NCBI GenBank assembly: GCA_034387635.1
Contig: JAOANU010000002.1
Span: 1,798,001-1,862,000, forward strand
Origin: Rhodosporidiobolus odoratus
Lineage: Eukaryota > Basidiomycota > Microbotryomycetes > Sporidiobolales > Sporidiobolaceae
Length of the DNA stretch: 64,000 bases
Direction of reading: 5' to 3'
Position numbers and translations under genes: made by a program. A model generated the notes under the pieces. That model did no database searches and was not told where the DNA came from. It saw only the letters and a program-made list of their open reading frames with translations. Of this stretch, positions 10,708 to 20,214 are shown in pieces. The first letter of the stretch is position 1, and each line of letters opens with the position of its first letter.

Positions 10708-12628
10708 TCAGTCTCCAGTATTCATGGGTACAACTTTGTCCTTTGCTTTCCTTGGGTGTAGAGGGCGGAGGCGGGAGGAGGGTGAACTGTCATCACCGCT
10801 CCCGGTGTTGGGGGTTTCTGCGAGTGGAGTGAGAGCGGAAGAGGAAGTAGACACCGAGATGGAGTCGGCGTGAGAGAGAGAAGAGGAGGAAGCGGATGGA
10901 CCCGCAGCGGCAGCGGTGGCGGCTACATAGAGAGCCTGCTGAAGGGCTTCCGCGGCTTCTTTTCCGCGCTTGGTTGGCTCACGACCCGCAGCAAGGGAAT
11001 GAACATTTGTAGCGGAATAGACCAATCAGCGTGTCTGGCTGTCAAGGTAAGGAGAAGTGCGGGCTGACTGAGCTTGTTCTCCGCGGCGTCCCGTGCTTGG
11101 GCACGCTCGTAGCGCCCTTCAATGTTGAGGCGCTGGTACAGGCGGTGAGTATACTGCGGACGGGAGTGGCTATCGCATCGAGCGGCTCAAAAAGGAAAAC
11201 AGCGAGGGAGAGAAACTCAACGCACTTGCTTCCATTCGTCAGATCCGACTGGTGGGCTTTCCCAAAACTCAGATGTCTTGACTTGCTCAAACAAAGGCTG
11301 GGGCAAGGTGGGTCAAATGGGCCGCGGTGAGAAGGTGCAGGATTCAGAGCAAAGGTTCATCAGCAGGTGATAGTGCCAGTGTACTGATTGGAGAGAGGAG
11401 AGTGAGGCGGCTTACAGTAGGAAGAACAGCCTCAAGGTCGGTCAAGCGGGTGAAGTTGACAAGGGCGAAGCGTTGGCCTGCAAGACAGCGACTCTGTCAG
11501 TCAAAGATCGTCGAGTAGAGCCGGTACAGTGCAGGTGTTGAGGTGATCAGGAAAGGCTTACCAAGGAAGGGTAAGATAGCATGCTCAATCAAGGAGGAGT
11601 AGAATACGATTATGTCGCCCGGCTCGTAGTCAAGAAGAAGCTTGTATCTCGGCAACACAAGTTCTCCTCCTTCAAACTCCCTCAGCACCGTCATTACGCA
11701 GAATGATTCCTTCACATCCCCCTGATCTTTATGAGCGGTTGAGGGAAGGTGAGCGACAAGAGCAAAGCCAGTGAAGGGGAAGAGAACAGGCTCCTGCAAG
11801 TGTAGCGCTTGAGAAGATCAGACCAGCGCGCACTGGGAGAAAAAGGAAGGACAGACAAATAGGCTCCGGAAGGGCTGCATAGTCGTAGCTTCCGCAACAT
11901 CAAGCATGAAATCGGCTTGTCTGGGTGCAACATAGAGAAGGACGATTGCGAGGACGGTGGAGACGGGGGAGATGAAGCGGAGGAGTTCAGAAATGCAGGC
12001 GATCCGGCCACAAGCACCGGAGTCGGAGAGTATCAGGTCGCTGGAGATGCCAGGGCGATACTCCGGTTTGGAGTGACCCTGGGCTGGACGGTCAACACAG
12101 TGAGTGACTCCTGGGTGTTGTCCAGCGAGTTGTGTCTCTTGCTCAGCGCGACTTTCAGCAAAGGAAGAATGACGGCGGTCCGAAGCTGTATTTGGAGGAG
12201 GGTAGTTAGCGTTTTGAGTTTGAAGTGCCTTGAGGAGCAGGTTGGTAAGAGTGTCCTAGAGCCCAATCGGTAGTTAGCAACAGGCTAGAGTTACAAGCCA
12301 CAAGAGATGGGCGTACGAAGAGCAGACGCTTCTTGAACAGATAAAGTATCGGTTCACCTTTACTCGTTTTCACAACTACATTCCCCACATGTGCTTTGAC
12401 ATAGCTTTTGGTCTTCTTGATTTCTTCCGCCATTGCCACCAGCTGTGCTCCCGTCAACTTCTTGAACTCTTCCGCCCTACCGCGTTTTCGCATGGCTTCC
12501 AGCCAGTCGTCGACAACGACGGTCGTCACCTGGCCTCGTTTGCCCTGGATGATGCTCTTGATCAGTTCTCGTACCCGCTTGGCCTGTGTCGTGTTATAGG
12601 GAAGCGGTGGTCGATCGAGGGTTGACAT
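10708..12628 (-). CDS. TET/JBP-family 2-oxoglutarate/Fe(II) dioxygenase
   Basis: ATG is at 12628. Minus-strand exons that join in phase: 12628-12317, 12255-11857, 11793-11562, 11477-11416 and 11297-11226; further coding follows (RLYQRLNIEGRYERAQARD) to a stop at 10708, with one 3' junction unresolved. The catalytic part lies in exons 3-4. HKDQGD supplies the HxD iron ligands, followed by SFCVMTVLREFEGGELVLP and YEPGDIIVFYSSLIEHAI with the distal His. QRFALVNFTR then supplies the Arg expected to hold 2-oxoglutarate. The order H-x-D, GG-L-LP, PGD, H, R is the pattern of fungal TET/JBP double-stranded beta-helix proteins. Characterised TET/JBP proteins oxidise 5-methylcytosine or thymine in DNA; that activity here is inference. 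A basic N-terminal helical region and an Ala/Ser-rich tail flank the core. It is co-oriented with the KDZ-type gene, whose stop is 92 bases upstream. Confidence 0.72.
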
Positions 12629-12719
12629 GGTGAATAGGGGACGTAGAGAGGAAAAAGAGACGAGGGCTTCGGGGCGGTAGGACGTTGATAGTGCTGGTCA
12701 GGTACGTAGCGCCCTTAAC
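12629..12719 (-). promoter_or_regulatory. Short leader between KDZ-type and dioxygenase genes
   Basis: Only 91 bases separate the stop of the KDZ-type gene (12720) from the dioxygenase ATG (12628). On the minus strand the sequence is CT-rich, as expected of a fungal leader. Truncation of the upstream gene may have brought the two together. Confidence 0.4.
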
Positions 12720-15700
12720 CTAACTAATCCTAGACTGCTGTTGCATCTGCCGCCCTTTGGAGTGACCGGGGTAATGGAACTGATCGATTAAGAACCTGCC
12801 GGCGTGGACGTAAGGAAAGCTGACTGAAAGGTGAATAGGATGTCACGTACCGTGTATCTGCAAAAAACTCGGGCGCTCTGACCACGCAGTACTGAGCAAG
12901 AGAGCACGCATAGTCGTAGATTACCACTTGCAGGAAGGAGGATAGCTTGTCAGCACGCACTTGTATACAAGGACAAGCCAAGCCAAGGGAGGGCCAGCAG
13001 AGAAGGAAGCAGAATGATCTCAGAATATACCTCGGGTGCTTTCTCCCAATAGCAGTACAGCATGGAGAAAACATCGTTCCTTCCCTCGGCGGTAGGCATC
13101 GTATGATATCCCACGCAGATCCCGTGAGGACACCACAAACCCATGATTCCTCCTGCAAGCCCGGTCTGGCCATAACTGCAGCATCGCAATCAACAAGTCA
13201 TGGTCAGCAAGAGCCCTTTGTGATGTCAGCCAACACACTGCTCACCTTCCATAGAACTTCCTGCACGAGTCCTCCGACTTCCCCGACTCTCCTCCATCTT
13301 TCGCTAATCCGTACTTTGGACGGTAGCGATGCTGCGCGCTGCTGGCCAGAACACCCGTCTTCAGAACCTCGGCTGGCGTAGGGAAGGGCGGCAGGGCGTC
13401 CACCGGCGGCACCCGACCCTTGGTTCAAGAGCTTTCGAGCAGGGTGGCATGACAGTCTTCTGCCCGAACTAAGAGGGCAAGGAAGAAGGTATGAAGGGCG
13501 GCGGGGAATTGAGATGCTTGTGTGTGTGCAAGAGTTTGCTGGATCTCGAAGAACCAGGGCAGTAGGGAACAGAGGGAAGCGAGACGTTCGGTAGTGAGGC
13601 TAGTCTCGAGGAAGGTTCGGAGGAGGGTGAAGGCGACAGGCGGGAGGACTTGCAAGACCATATCTTCGCTGGCCACCTGGAAGCAACTATAAGTCAATCT
13701 GTCCGTGGTGTAGCGGGTCGGGCACAAACGCAGGGGGACTAACCTGGCGCAGAAGATTTCGGTAAGCATCCCTGACTGGCCCCCGTGCTGTACCTTGGTA
13801 GAGTTTGAGGAACTTGACAAGAGCTTGTGCCAGAGGGGGCCACTTGTCGCTGAAGGCGCTGACTCGGGCTTGAAGTAAGAACGGCATCGCAATATGCCAG
13901 CCCCGCTGCTTGGCGAATGCGAGCAGCTCTCGGCGGAAAGAGCGCGCATCCTTCGTGGTCGAGAAACCAGCGCCGGAGCGGAGAATGTCGGCAGGGCAAC
14001 CGCCTTGACCCCAAGATGCTCCTCGCTTCCTGCGTTGGTCCTTGTTGGCGGCCTCAATTCGTCTCCAAGAACCTTCTTCCTTGCCGCCGTGACCGTGCCG
14101 TCGATGATGACGATCCTAGGCTGACTTCCGCACTCTGGGCAACACATGCCTGTCCCGAGCTGGACAAGGCGCGGAAATGTGTAGTAAGCAAGACGGAACT
14201 TGTTGATTGAGGGGAAAGATAGGCCGCGGTCGAGGTAGGACCGATGGTAGCGTTCGTATTCTGCAACGAACGGCGTCTCTGATGCCGTATACGAGATGGT
14301 GTAGGCGTCGATGATCTCCCGGGTGAAGATGATGGAGTTGCCGAGGTTGAAAAGGCCGAGATCCGCCAGATCAGGACCGATGAATCCGCGCAAGCATGTC
14401 GTACACTTATGGACCTGCAGCTGACAGCTTCTCTCCCCGCCCTCGTCGCAAACCTTGACTGCTCACACTTGGACCGTCGCCAGCATTGCACCGTTGTCCA
14501 GGACCTCTTCCCAACAAAGTCTGCAAAGATGACACCGACCATTGCCGTCCAGAGGCAGGAGAGAAGGAAGGTTCGAGGACGGGAAGGAGGCCGGGGCAGC
14601 TTGGTCAAGGAGGGCGATAGCCGGTGGTGTTGCATCGCAAGGGACAGGTGAGAAACGCAGGGAACGGGGAGGTGCACGGGGGAGATAAGAGACTGCCATG
14701 TCGACGTCCTCTTCGTCTTCTTCCTCTCCTTCTCCCGGCTAAACCACAGCCGCAGCCTCCTCTAATCGCCCCGCGCTTCCTCCTGCCGGTCTACTTCGCC
14801 TGCCTGTTGACCCCAATCTTGTGCCTTCTCAATACGCTCGCAGTGATGGAAACGCGACGTGGAGCAGGATGAGCACGACCATCCGCCGTCGAGGTCTTGC
14901 TGAACGACGACCCGCTTGCCGTCCTTGCCTTTGGCAACAGAAAAGAGGAGTCGACGCGCGAGGCCGTTCACGGAGAAGAGGTAGACAGGCGGATCCAGCT
15001 CGAAATGGCAGGGCAAGCTGTCGAAGTCGACAGGATCGGCAAAGAAGCGACGGGCCTTAGCAAAGAGCTCAAGATGAACACATTCGATGGTACGCGCTGG
15101 ATTGCAAGAGCAACTGGCTCGCTCAAGGTGGACAGCAAGGTGATACCAGTGCTTCTTCTGCTGGAGGTGAAGGCGGTGGGTGGAGATGGGGTGATTTGGC
15201 GGCAGACGGAGAGGGAGGTGTAAAGGGGGAAGTGATGAAGAAGCGCCAAGAACATCAGTTAGGGCTTCTATAACAGACAGCACAAACAGTCGTGAACGTA
15301 CATCAATTCGCTGCTGTGCTCCGTTCCATCCGGGTACTACCCATAACCCACAATTAATCTTAACCACTCGGCCTTCGATCCCTTCGTCCAATGCTTCTGC
15401 CAGTACTTCCCAGTCATGTATAATTGCTTTGACGGCAATAGGCGTAGGACCGAAGGCGGGTGTGGGACCGGAACTTGCGGATGACGGAGGTGGTACAGTT
15501 GATTTGGGAAGGGCTCGACTTGGAGGGATAGAGAGGCCGCGCCCGGAAGCGAGAGCTGCAAGTCGAGCGGCGGACTGGGTTGAGGTCTTCACTCTGGCAG
15601 ATGATGTTGGATGCGGGATAGAAGCGTTGGCTGGCGAGGTGCTTGAAGAAGGGACGAGTTTTGAGGGAGGGAGTCGAGTTGCGAGGGAAGATGGGAGAAG

Positions 15701-15886
15701 ACGATGAGAGACGGGCGGGTCGGGTACGGGGAGAGGAGCTGTGAAGGAGTTAGTCTGTAGACAGGCGGTAGAAGTGGCAGGGACAGGGAGAGGTGATTGC
15801 CAGCGGGGCTGTTGGAGGGAGGACTGCGTCGCATTCGAGGGAAGAGTCGGAGTCTTGTTGTTCGGTTGTGTGAGCTGGAAGGGCAT
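12720..15886 (-). pseudogene. KDZ-associated (CxC5/CxC6-like) transposase-type gene, damaged
   Basis: From ATG 15886 there is a Pro/Ser-rich N-terminus, then zinc-cluster segments CSCNPARTIECVH and WSCSSCSTSRFHHC. Next come CHLCRLCWEE and KVCDEGGERSC...HKCTTCLRGF, and the family block LFNLGNSIIFTREIIDAY ... SETPF ... MCCPECGSQPRIVIIDGT ... LRPPT. After GGIMGLWCPHGICVGYH and EGRNDVFSMLY come VVIYDYACSLAQYC and FLIDQFHYPGHSKG, which carry the two Asp residues of the KDZ RNase-H fold. The family then normally continues to a Glu-bearing segment, but here the frame ends about ten residues later (TAG 12720-12722). Two TGA codons lie in frame inside conserved coding sequence (14463-14465 and 13425-13427). 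Introns elsewhere splice in phase (for example 13677-13743). The gene is probably inactive. Confidence 0.75.
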
Positions 15887-17144
15887 GATGTAATCGCAGA
15901 TACCTTTGCAGACAGGCGATAGGAGGAGCTCTAAGGCAGTGTGTATATGTGCGTTGGTGCAGAGGTGAAGCGGGAGGAGGAGGTGAGATGAGGGGACCGG
16001 ATGAGCGCGCGCTGGTTGGCTGGACGACCGCCGAGGCTGTGACCGACTCTAGGGACGCTCCACTGTTTAACCCCGGAAGAAAAATTAAGGTTGCGGGCGA
16101 GGCCGGTGAGCCGCCGAGCGAAAAGAGCAAAGCATCCATCGAAAGTAGCAAAGTTTTCCCGGTGACAGGCGCACGCTTGCCGCTGAGACTGTTCAGCTTT
16201 CTGCTGACTGTCCTACCTCATCCCCTGACCTACCTTGATACATCCTCTGAAAGAAGGTCTTGCCCCGCAATTTTGCTGTCTCCCACCTCTGTTCTATGGT
16301 GTGAAGCAAGAAGCACCGCTATAAGGAAAAAGCACACTTGAGAAGGTCACATTTCTTATAATCAGAACACATATGTTAAACCTTCACTGCTGAGCACCCC
16401 CGTGTTCCTCGAAAGCAGTTGTCGTCACAGACGCTTCTGGTGCCTGTGGCCTTTCTTCCTGCGCCACAAGCCTGAACGAGTTGGATTGCAGGAGAGGGTA
16501 ACCTCCTGAGCTTGACTTGTTGGCCGCTCGTCTTCCCTTGCTGTCTCTCTCCCTTTGTCTTGACAGCTATGAGTGTCCTTGCCTTGCTTGTCCTTCACAG
16601 GATCGAGGGGACAGCGACCCAATCGTCACAGTTATTGCCCTCTCTGAGGACTCTGAGGCGGTCAAAACCCTTCGCGCCGCCTGCCGCTCGCTCACCATTG
16701 GGTGGACAGACCACAAGGAAACGTCCGTTGACCTTGCTGTACCAAGGTGCTCGCATCCAGAGCTGGAGCGGGAGGAGAGGGAGGAGGATGTCCTCAACAA
16801 GATGGAGGAGTGGATGGGAGCTTGGACACAAGCCTTTCTGCGGTTTTTTTCTAGATTCCGCTCTCTGTACACATGCATAAAGGCTTGCAAGCATTGGACC
16901 TCATCTTGCTTCTCTGTCAGAGGACGAGAGTAGTCTGATCAAAAAAAAGTCAAACGCTCGGATTCAACCCCTCGTCCTTAAGTTTCCGGTCTTTCCAGCT
17001 TCGCACCTTGGCTGGCTGGACTGAGGGAAGTTTGGCCTTTTTGACTTTGACCTCTGTTTGCTCGCTTCACAGAGTAGCTATGACCAAGGTAAGAAGAGTT
17101 CACAAGGAATCAGAACAGTGGCTACAATATGGTATATGTCAACC
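15887..17144. other. Weakly coding interval inside the 9-kb block
   Basis: 15887-16400 contains the leader of the KDZ-type gene and no clear exon. A plus-strand stretch at about 16600-16840 (SQDRGDSDPIVTVIALSED ... HPELEREEREEDVLNKM) has coding-like composition and an AG just before it, so it may be an orphan exon. No start, partner exons or known domain were found. Confidence 0.3.
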
Positions 17145-17220
17145 TCTGTAAGAAATGCTCCCCTATAAGAAGCAAGAATCTGATCTCCCAATGTGTTTCT
17201 TATAGAGGGAATCTACTGTA
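17145..17220 (-). repeat. Right inverted terminus
   Basis: Read on the minus strand from 17218 it begins CAGTAGATTCCCTCTA, with an inner block TTGCTTCTTATAGGGGAGCA. TA at 17219-17220 borders it. It mirrors the terminus at 8179. Confidence 0.6.
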
Positions 17221-17894
17221 CTTTGGCTGCAACTCCTAGCAGCACAGATGACGGCCTCAGCCTCATGACGCTCAACATACTTGTCTCACAAGAATCAGCT
17301 ATGCAGGCTTTGTCAGATCTAGGCAGGTCTGGATGTCAAGGAAGAGGATCAGGTTGGTACCCGCGTCGGGTTGAAACAGCACACTGAGGCATGTGAAGTT
17401 GACTCAGACAGAGGAGAAACGGTGGTGGCATGCTTAGCAGTGAGGCTCAGGAGGATGGTGCAGCAGAGGATATGTTCAAGGATGAAGTGAACAGGTGGGA
17501 GCGTTACTCAATTGCTGGACTGCTCTTTCAGCTGAGGAGCGGGAAGAGGGGGAGCAGATCTTTGCCAGAATCATATCGGAGGTCCTTGAAAACCGGACTA
17601 TGAGCTGGAGATCTGTTCACTTCCGTGTGTTTTCTTCACACCTGCTAGATGTCGCTGCAAGCGCTCACACATCCCTTTTCTTGTCAGGACCGGCAACCCC
17701 CTCCTCTCTCTCCTTCTCAGGGTCTTGTCATGACTGCACCTCAGGGTTGATCAAAAGCTTGGAGCAAAAGACCGGAAGCCTCCAACTCACCGCCACCTTG
17801 ACCACTACAACTTCACCGGTCCAATGCATCTTCTCTTGCCTCTGCAAGTGAATGCGCTGTTTATCCAGCTTATTCTTTGCTCGGCTCAGTATCA

Positions 17895-19362
17895 GATGGT
17901 CGAGCAGCATCACCATAACGCCCACTCGGCCAACCCGAACGATCCCACCTTCGTGAAAAATGGCAAATACAACTGCGACCCGGAGATCACTAAGCTATGT
18001 TCCAACTTTGCGACCACCGTCCTCCAAGGTCGCATCGACCTCGGCAACCCCGGTCCAATTCAAGTACACGGCACCGACGTCCATGTTTTCTTCAACAACC
18101 TCTTCGATGTCACGTACTACAAAACTGTGACGCTCTCTTGCACCGTCAGGTCCACCGATGCCAACGCTCCTCCCCCTCGCACCTTCACCATGAGCCTGCT
18201 AAGCTCGCTCCGATACCCTCCCACCCATGGCCCTGCCACTGTCTACTTTGACGCCCACCCGTCTCAAGCTGCCTATGGTCGCAACAACACAATTGCCATC
18301 CGCTCCATCGCTCAGCAGCAAGATCGAATTGCCGAAGAATGTCATCGACTCCACGGCCTGGCCAAGACTGCCGGGTCTCACCGTTACTACAGCAGGCTTG
18401 CAAACGCTATCGCCTCTGCAAGCTCAAGGGACGATCAGGGGAGCAGTTGGGGAAAGATTGTGTACTGGCTTAGGGGGAAGGAGAGGCAAGAGCGAGCTAG
18501 GCGTCTGGGCTTGGGCGAGGATTGGAGGGGCTACTCAAATGAGGAACTGGAGGAGATGGTGGGGGCGGGATTGGCCAGAAGTTATGAGCGGGCTGAGCAG
18601 CGTTGGATGGAGAGGGAGGATGAGTTCAGGAACCGCTTCGACTTTCTCCCAACTTTGGGAGAGGGCGTCCCAGACACCAGACTGGAGCGCCTCGGTTGCT
18701 GGTTGCTGTGCCAGTTGATTGTGCAGCGGACGGTCGCCTTGCCCCTCAACCTTCAATCCCCCGCGTTCGTTGAGCCCTCCCGCGACGGCTACCCCCTCAG
18801 TCTCCCAGCCGACTACATCTACTCTCGCACCATTCTTTCTGAGCGTCAACTGGCTTATCCTCTCCCTTCCCTTGCCTCTCCGGCCTTCCTCGAGCCTTCC
18901 TGTCTAGGCTATCCACTCTCCATCCCTGGTGTTGCGGTCAATCAGCACGCCTCCGTCGCTGCTATCAACATGGCGCACCCACTTCCTTCCCTCGCTTCCC
19001 CCGCGTTTGTCGAACCAGCGCGGTCCGGCTACCCCCTTGCCCAGCTTGCCACCTACCACACCGAGGCTCAAGCCCACCGCAACTGCGCCATTCCCCTCCC
19101 CTCTCTCAGCAGTCCGGCCTTTATCGAACCGTCTAGGCACGGATACCCCTTGAGTAAGCCTGCCGCAATGGACATCAAGGAGACCGTCATCGACAACCGG
19201 ACTGTTGCTCGACCGCTAGGGCGCCTCAGTAGGACAGCAGACGGGAGGAACTGGCAGGAGGGGGCCTTCGTGGAGCCGTCAAGGGAAGGCTACCCTCTAG
19301 CTCGTCCCTACTCGCAAGAGTTCATCCCGCAGGCAGAGAAAAAGAGGAAGAGGCAGGCGTGA
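17895..19362 (+). CDS. Repeat protein with five SPAFVEPSR-x-GYPL units
   Basis: A single open frame stops with TGA at 19360-19362. I choose the ATG at 17895 (MVEQHHHNAHSANPNDPTF) over an in-frame ATG at 17824 because the upstream codons look like leader sequence; the protein is then 488 residues. The N-terminal half includes YKTVTLSCTVR and a charged helical region (RERARRLGLGEDWRG-like). The C-terminal half has five repeats of about 40-60 residues with the core SPAFxEPSRxGYPLS, the last divergent (GAFVEPSREGYPLAR), then a basic tail KKRKRQA that could act as a nuclear signal. I recognise no family. A decayed copy with its 3' flank lies at 49.5-50.8 kb. There is no sign of splicing within the frame. 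Confidence 0.6.
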
Positions 19363-19679
19363 GGCCGTCGAGGGACTCGTGTTGGTGACACCGCCGTCCG
19401 CTCTTTCTCCTTTCTCCGTGGTTTTTCGCTCTTTCATCATTCGTCCTTTCTGTCTCGCCGTATCCCGTCCTCCCCTCTTTCACTCTGTTCTTTTCCCCCT
19501 GTGTTCTGTTCCCTTGCGAGTGCAATGGTGAGTACAATTGATGTCGCTGCAGCTCTTCCTCCCTTCTCTTGGTCTTTTCCCCTCCTCCTCCGACCACTGT
19601 CACATCAAGCTTAGAGAAACACACAGGTGTCTGGGCTTGTCACGCTTGAGAGATTCTGCAGGGGGATGTGAGAACTAGG
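19363..19679 (+). other. 3' flank shared with the distant pseudogene copy
   Basis: Mostly TC-rich non-coding sequence after the repeat-protein gene. It is recognisably the same as 50445-50755, so it was duplicated along with the gene. Confidence 0.7.
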
Positions 19680-19805
19680 GATTGAAAGTAGGGCTGGGTT
19701 ATGTATGTAATTGTTAATTACCTACCCTTGAAAACTTTTCAATACGTGGGTAAATTACCAACCTCGCGAAAATGGGTGATAAAGAATGGTAAATTATCCT
19801 GAATG
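19680..19805. repeat. AT-rich island with GGTAAATTA words
   Basis: About 125 bases are strikingly AT-rich against the GC-rich surroundings, with the words GTTAATTACC, GGGTAAATTACC and GGTAAATTATCC. These are inverted and direct variants of one motif. It may be a remnant transposon end or a structural site. Confidence 0.45.
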
Positions 19806-19839
19806 GTTGCTAGCTGTGTCGAGGCTCACTCAGCGGTCT

Positions 19840-20106
19840 CAAACATGCTACTCTGGGCTCTCCGGAGTGAGCGTTGTGACAGAAGCGAGAGGATTCAGCT
19901 TGAGGGGACCTTCCCAGACCCGGCATTTCCTCTTCCCCTCACAGCGCTGTTCGGAGTGAGCGGATCCTACAGAAGCTTGCTTCCAACTGTATCAGACTCC
20001 TTGCCAACCCTCAGCCCGATAGGCTGACATCTGCACCCCGGCGGAACTTGTTTAGGTTGAGGAGACCTTCCCAAACCCGGCATTTCTTCTGTTCCTCACA
20101 GGCCTT
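19840..20106. other. Degenerate short repeats between genes
   Basis: Two similar stretches (about 19905-19955 and 20050-20100) share ACCTTCCCAAACCCGGCATTT-like sequence, so this is decayed repeat sequence rather than a gene. Confidence 0.4.
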
Positions 20107-20214
20107 GGTGTAGCGAGAGACTTACGCCGCCGCTTGCGTTCAGCTGTTCTGGCCTCCTTGCCAATTTTCAGCGCAATAGGGGAAGGGAGGTGATTTCTGT
20201 CGCAGAAATATCGG
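20107..20214 (+). repeat. 108-bp dispersed repeat, copy 1
   Basis: Begins GGTGTAGCGAGAGACTT and ends AAATATCGG. Nearly the same 108 bases recur at 28981-29088. This copy lies at the point where the second KDZ-type gene loses its normal sequence. Confidence 0.8.

Larger units (their letters stand above)
8179..17218. mobile_element. Candidate 9.0-kb TA-flanked element carrying TET/JBP and KDZ-type genes
   Basis: At 8177 the sequence reads TA then CAGTAGATACCCTCTA; at the other end, read on the minus strand from 17218, it is CAGTAGATTCCCTCTA followed outward by TA (17219-17220). The first 22 positions match at 21. After about 20 unrelated bases the two ends again resemble each other (TTGCT..TATAGG..GCA..TTT), so the termini are imperfect repeats of about 75 bases. 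TA at both borders and termini of this kind are what pogo/Tc1-mariner-type elements leave. Between them lie a plus-strand coiled-coil gene, a minus-strand TET/JBP-like gene and a minus-strand KDZ-type gene, but no pogo transposase. The block could be one composite element, or two separate short elements that happen to face each other. Confidence 0.4.

Noticed and set aside
16940..16975. GGATTCAACCCC as the T arm of a minus-strand tRNA
   Set aside because: One base of the invariant TTCGA core is missing and no cloverleaf can be formed around it.
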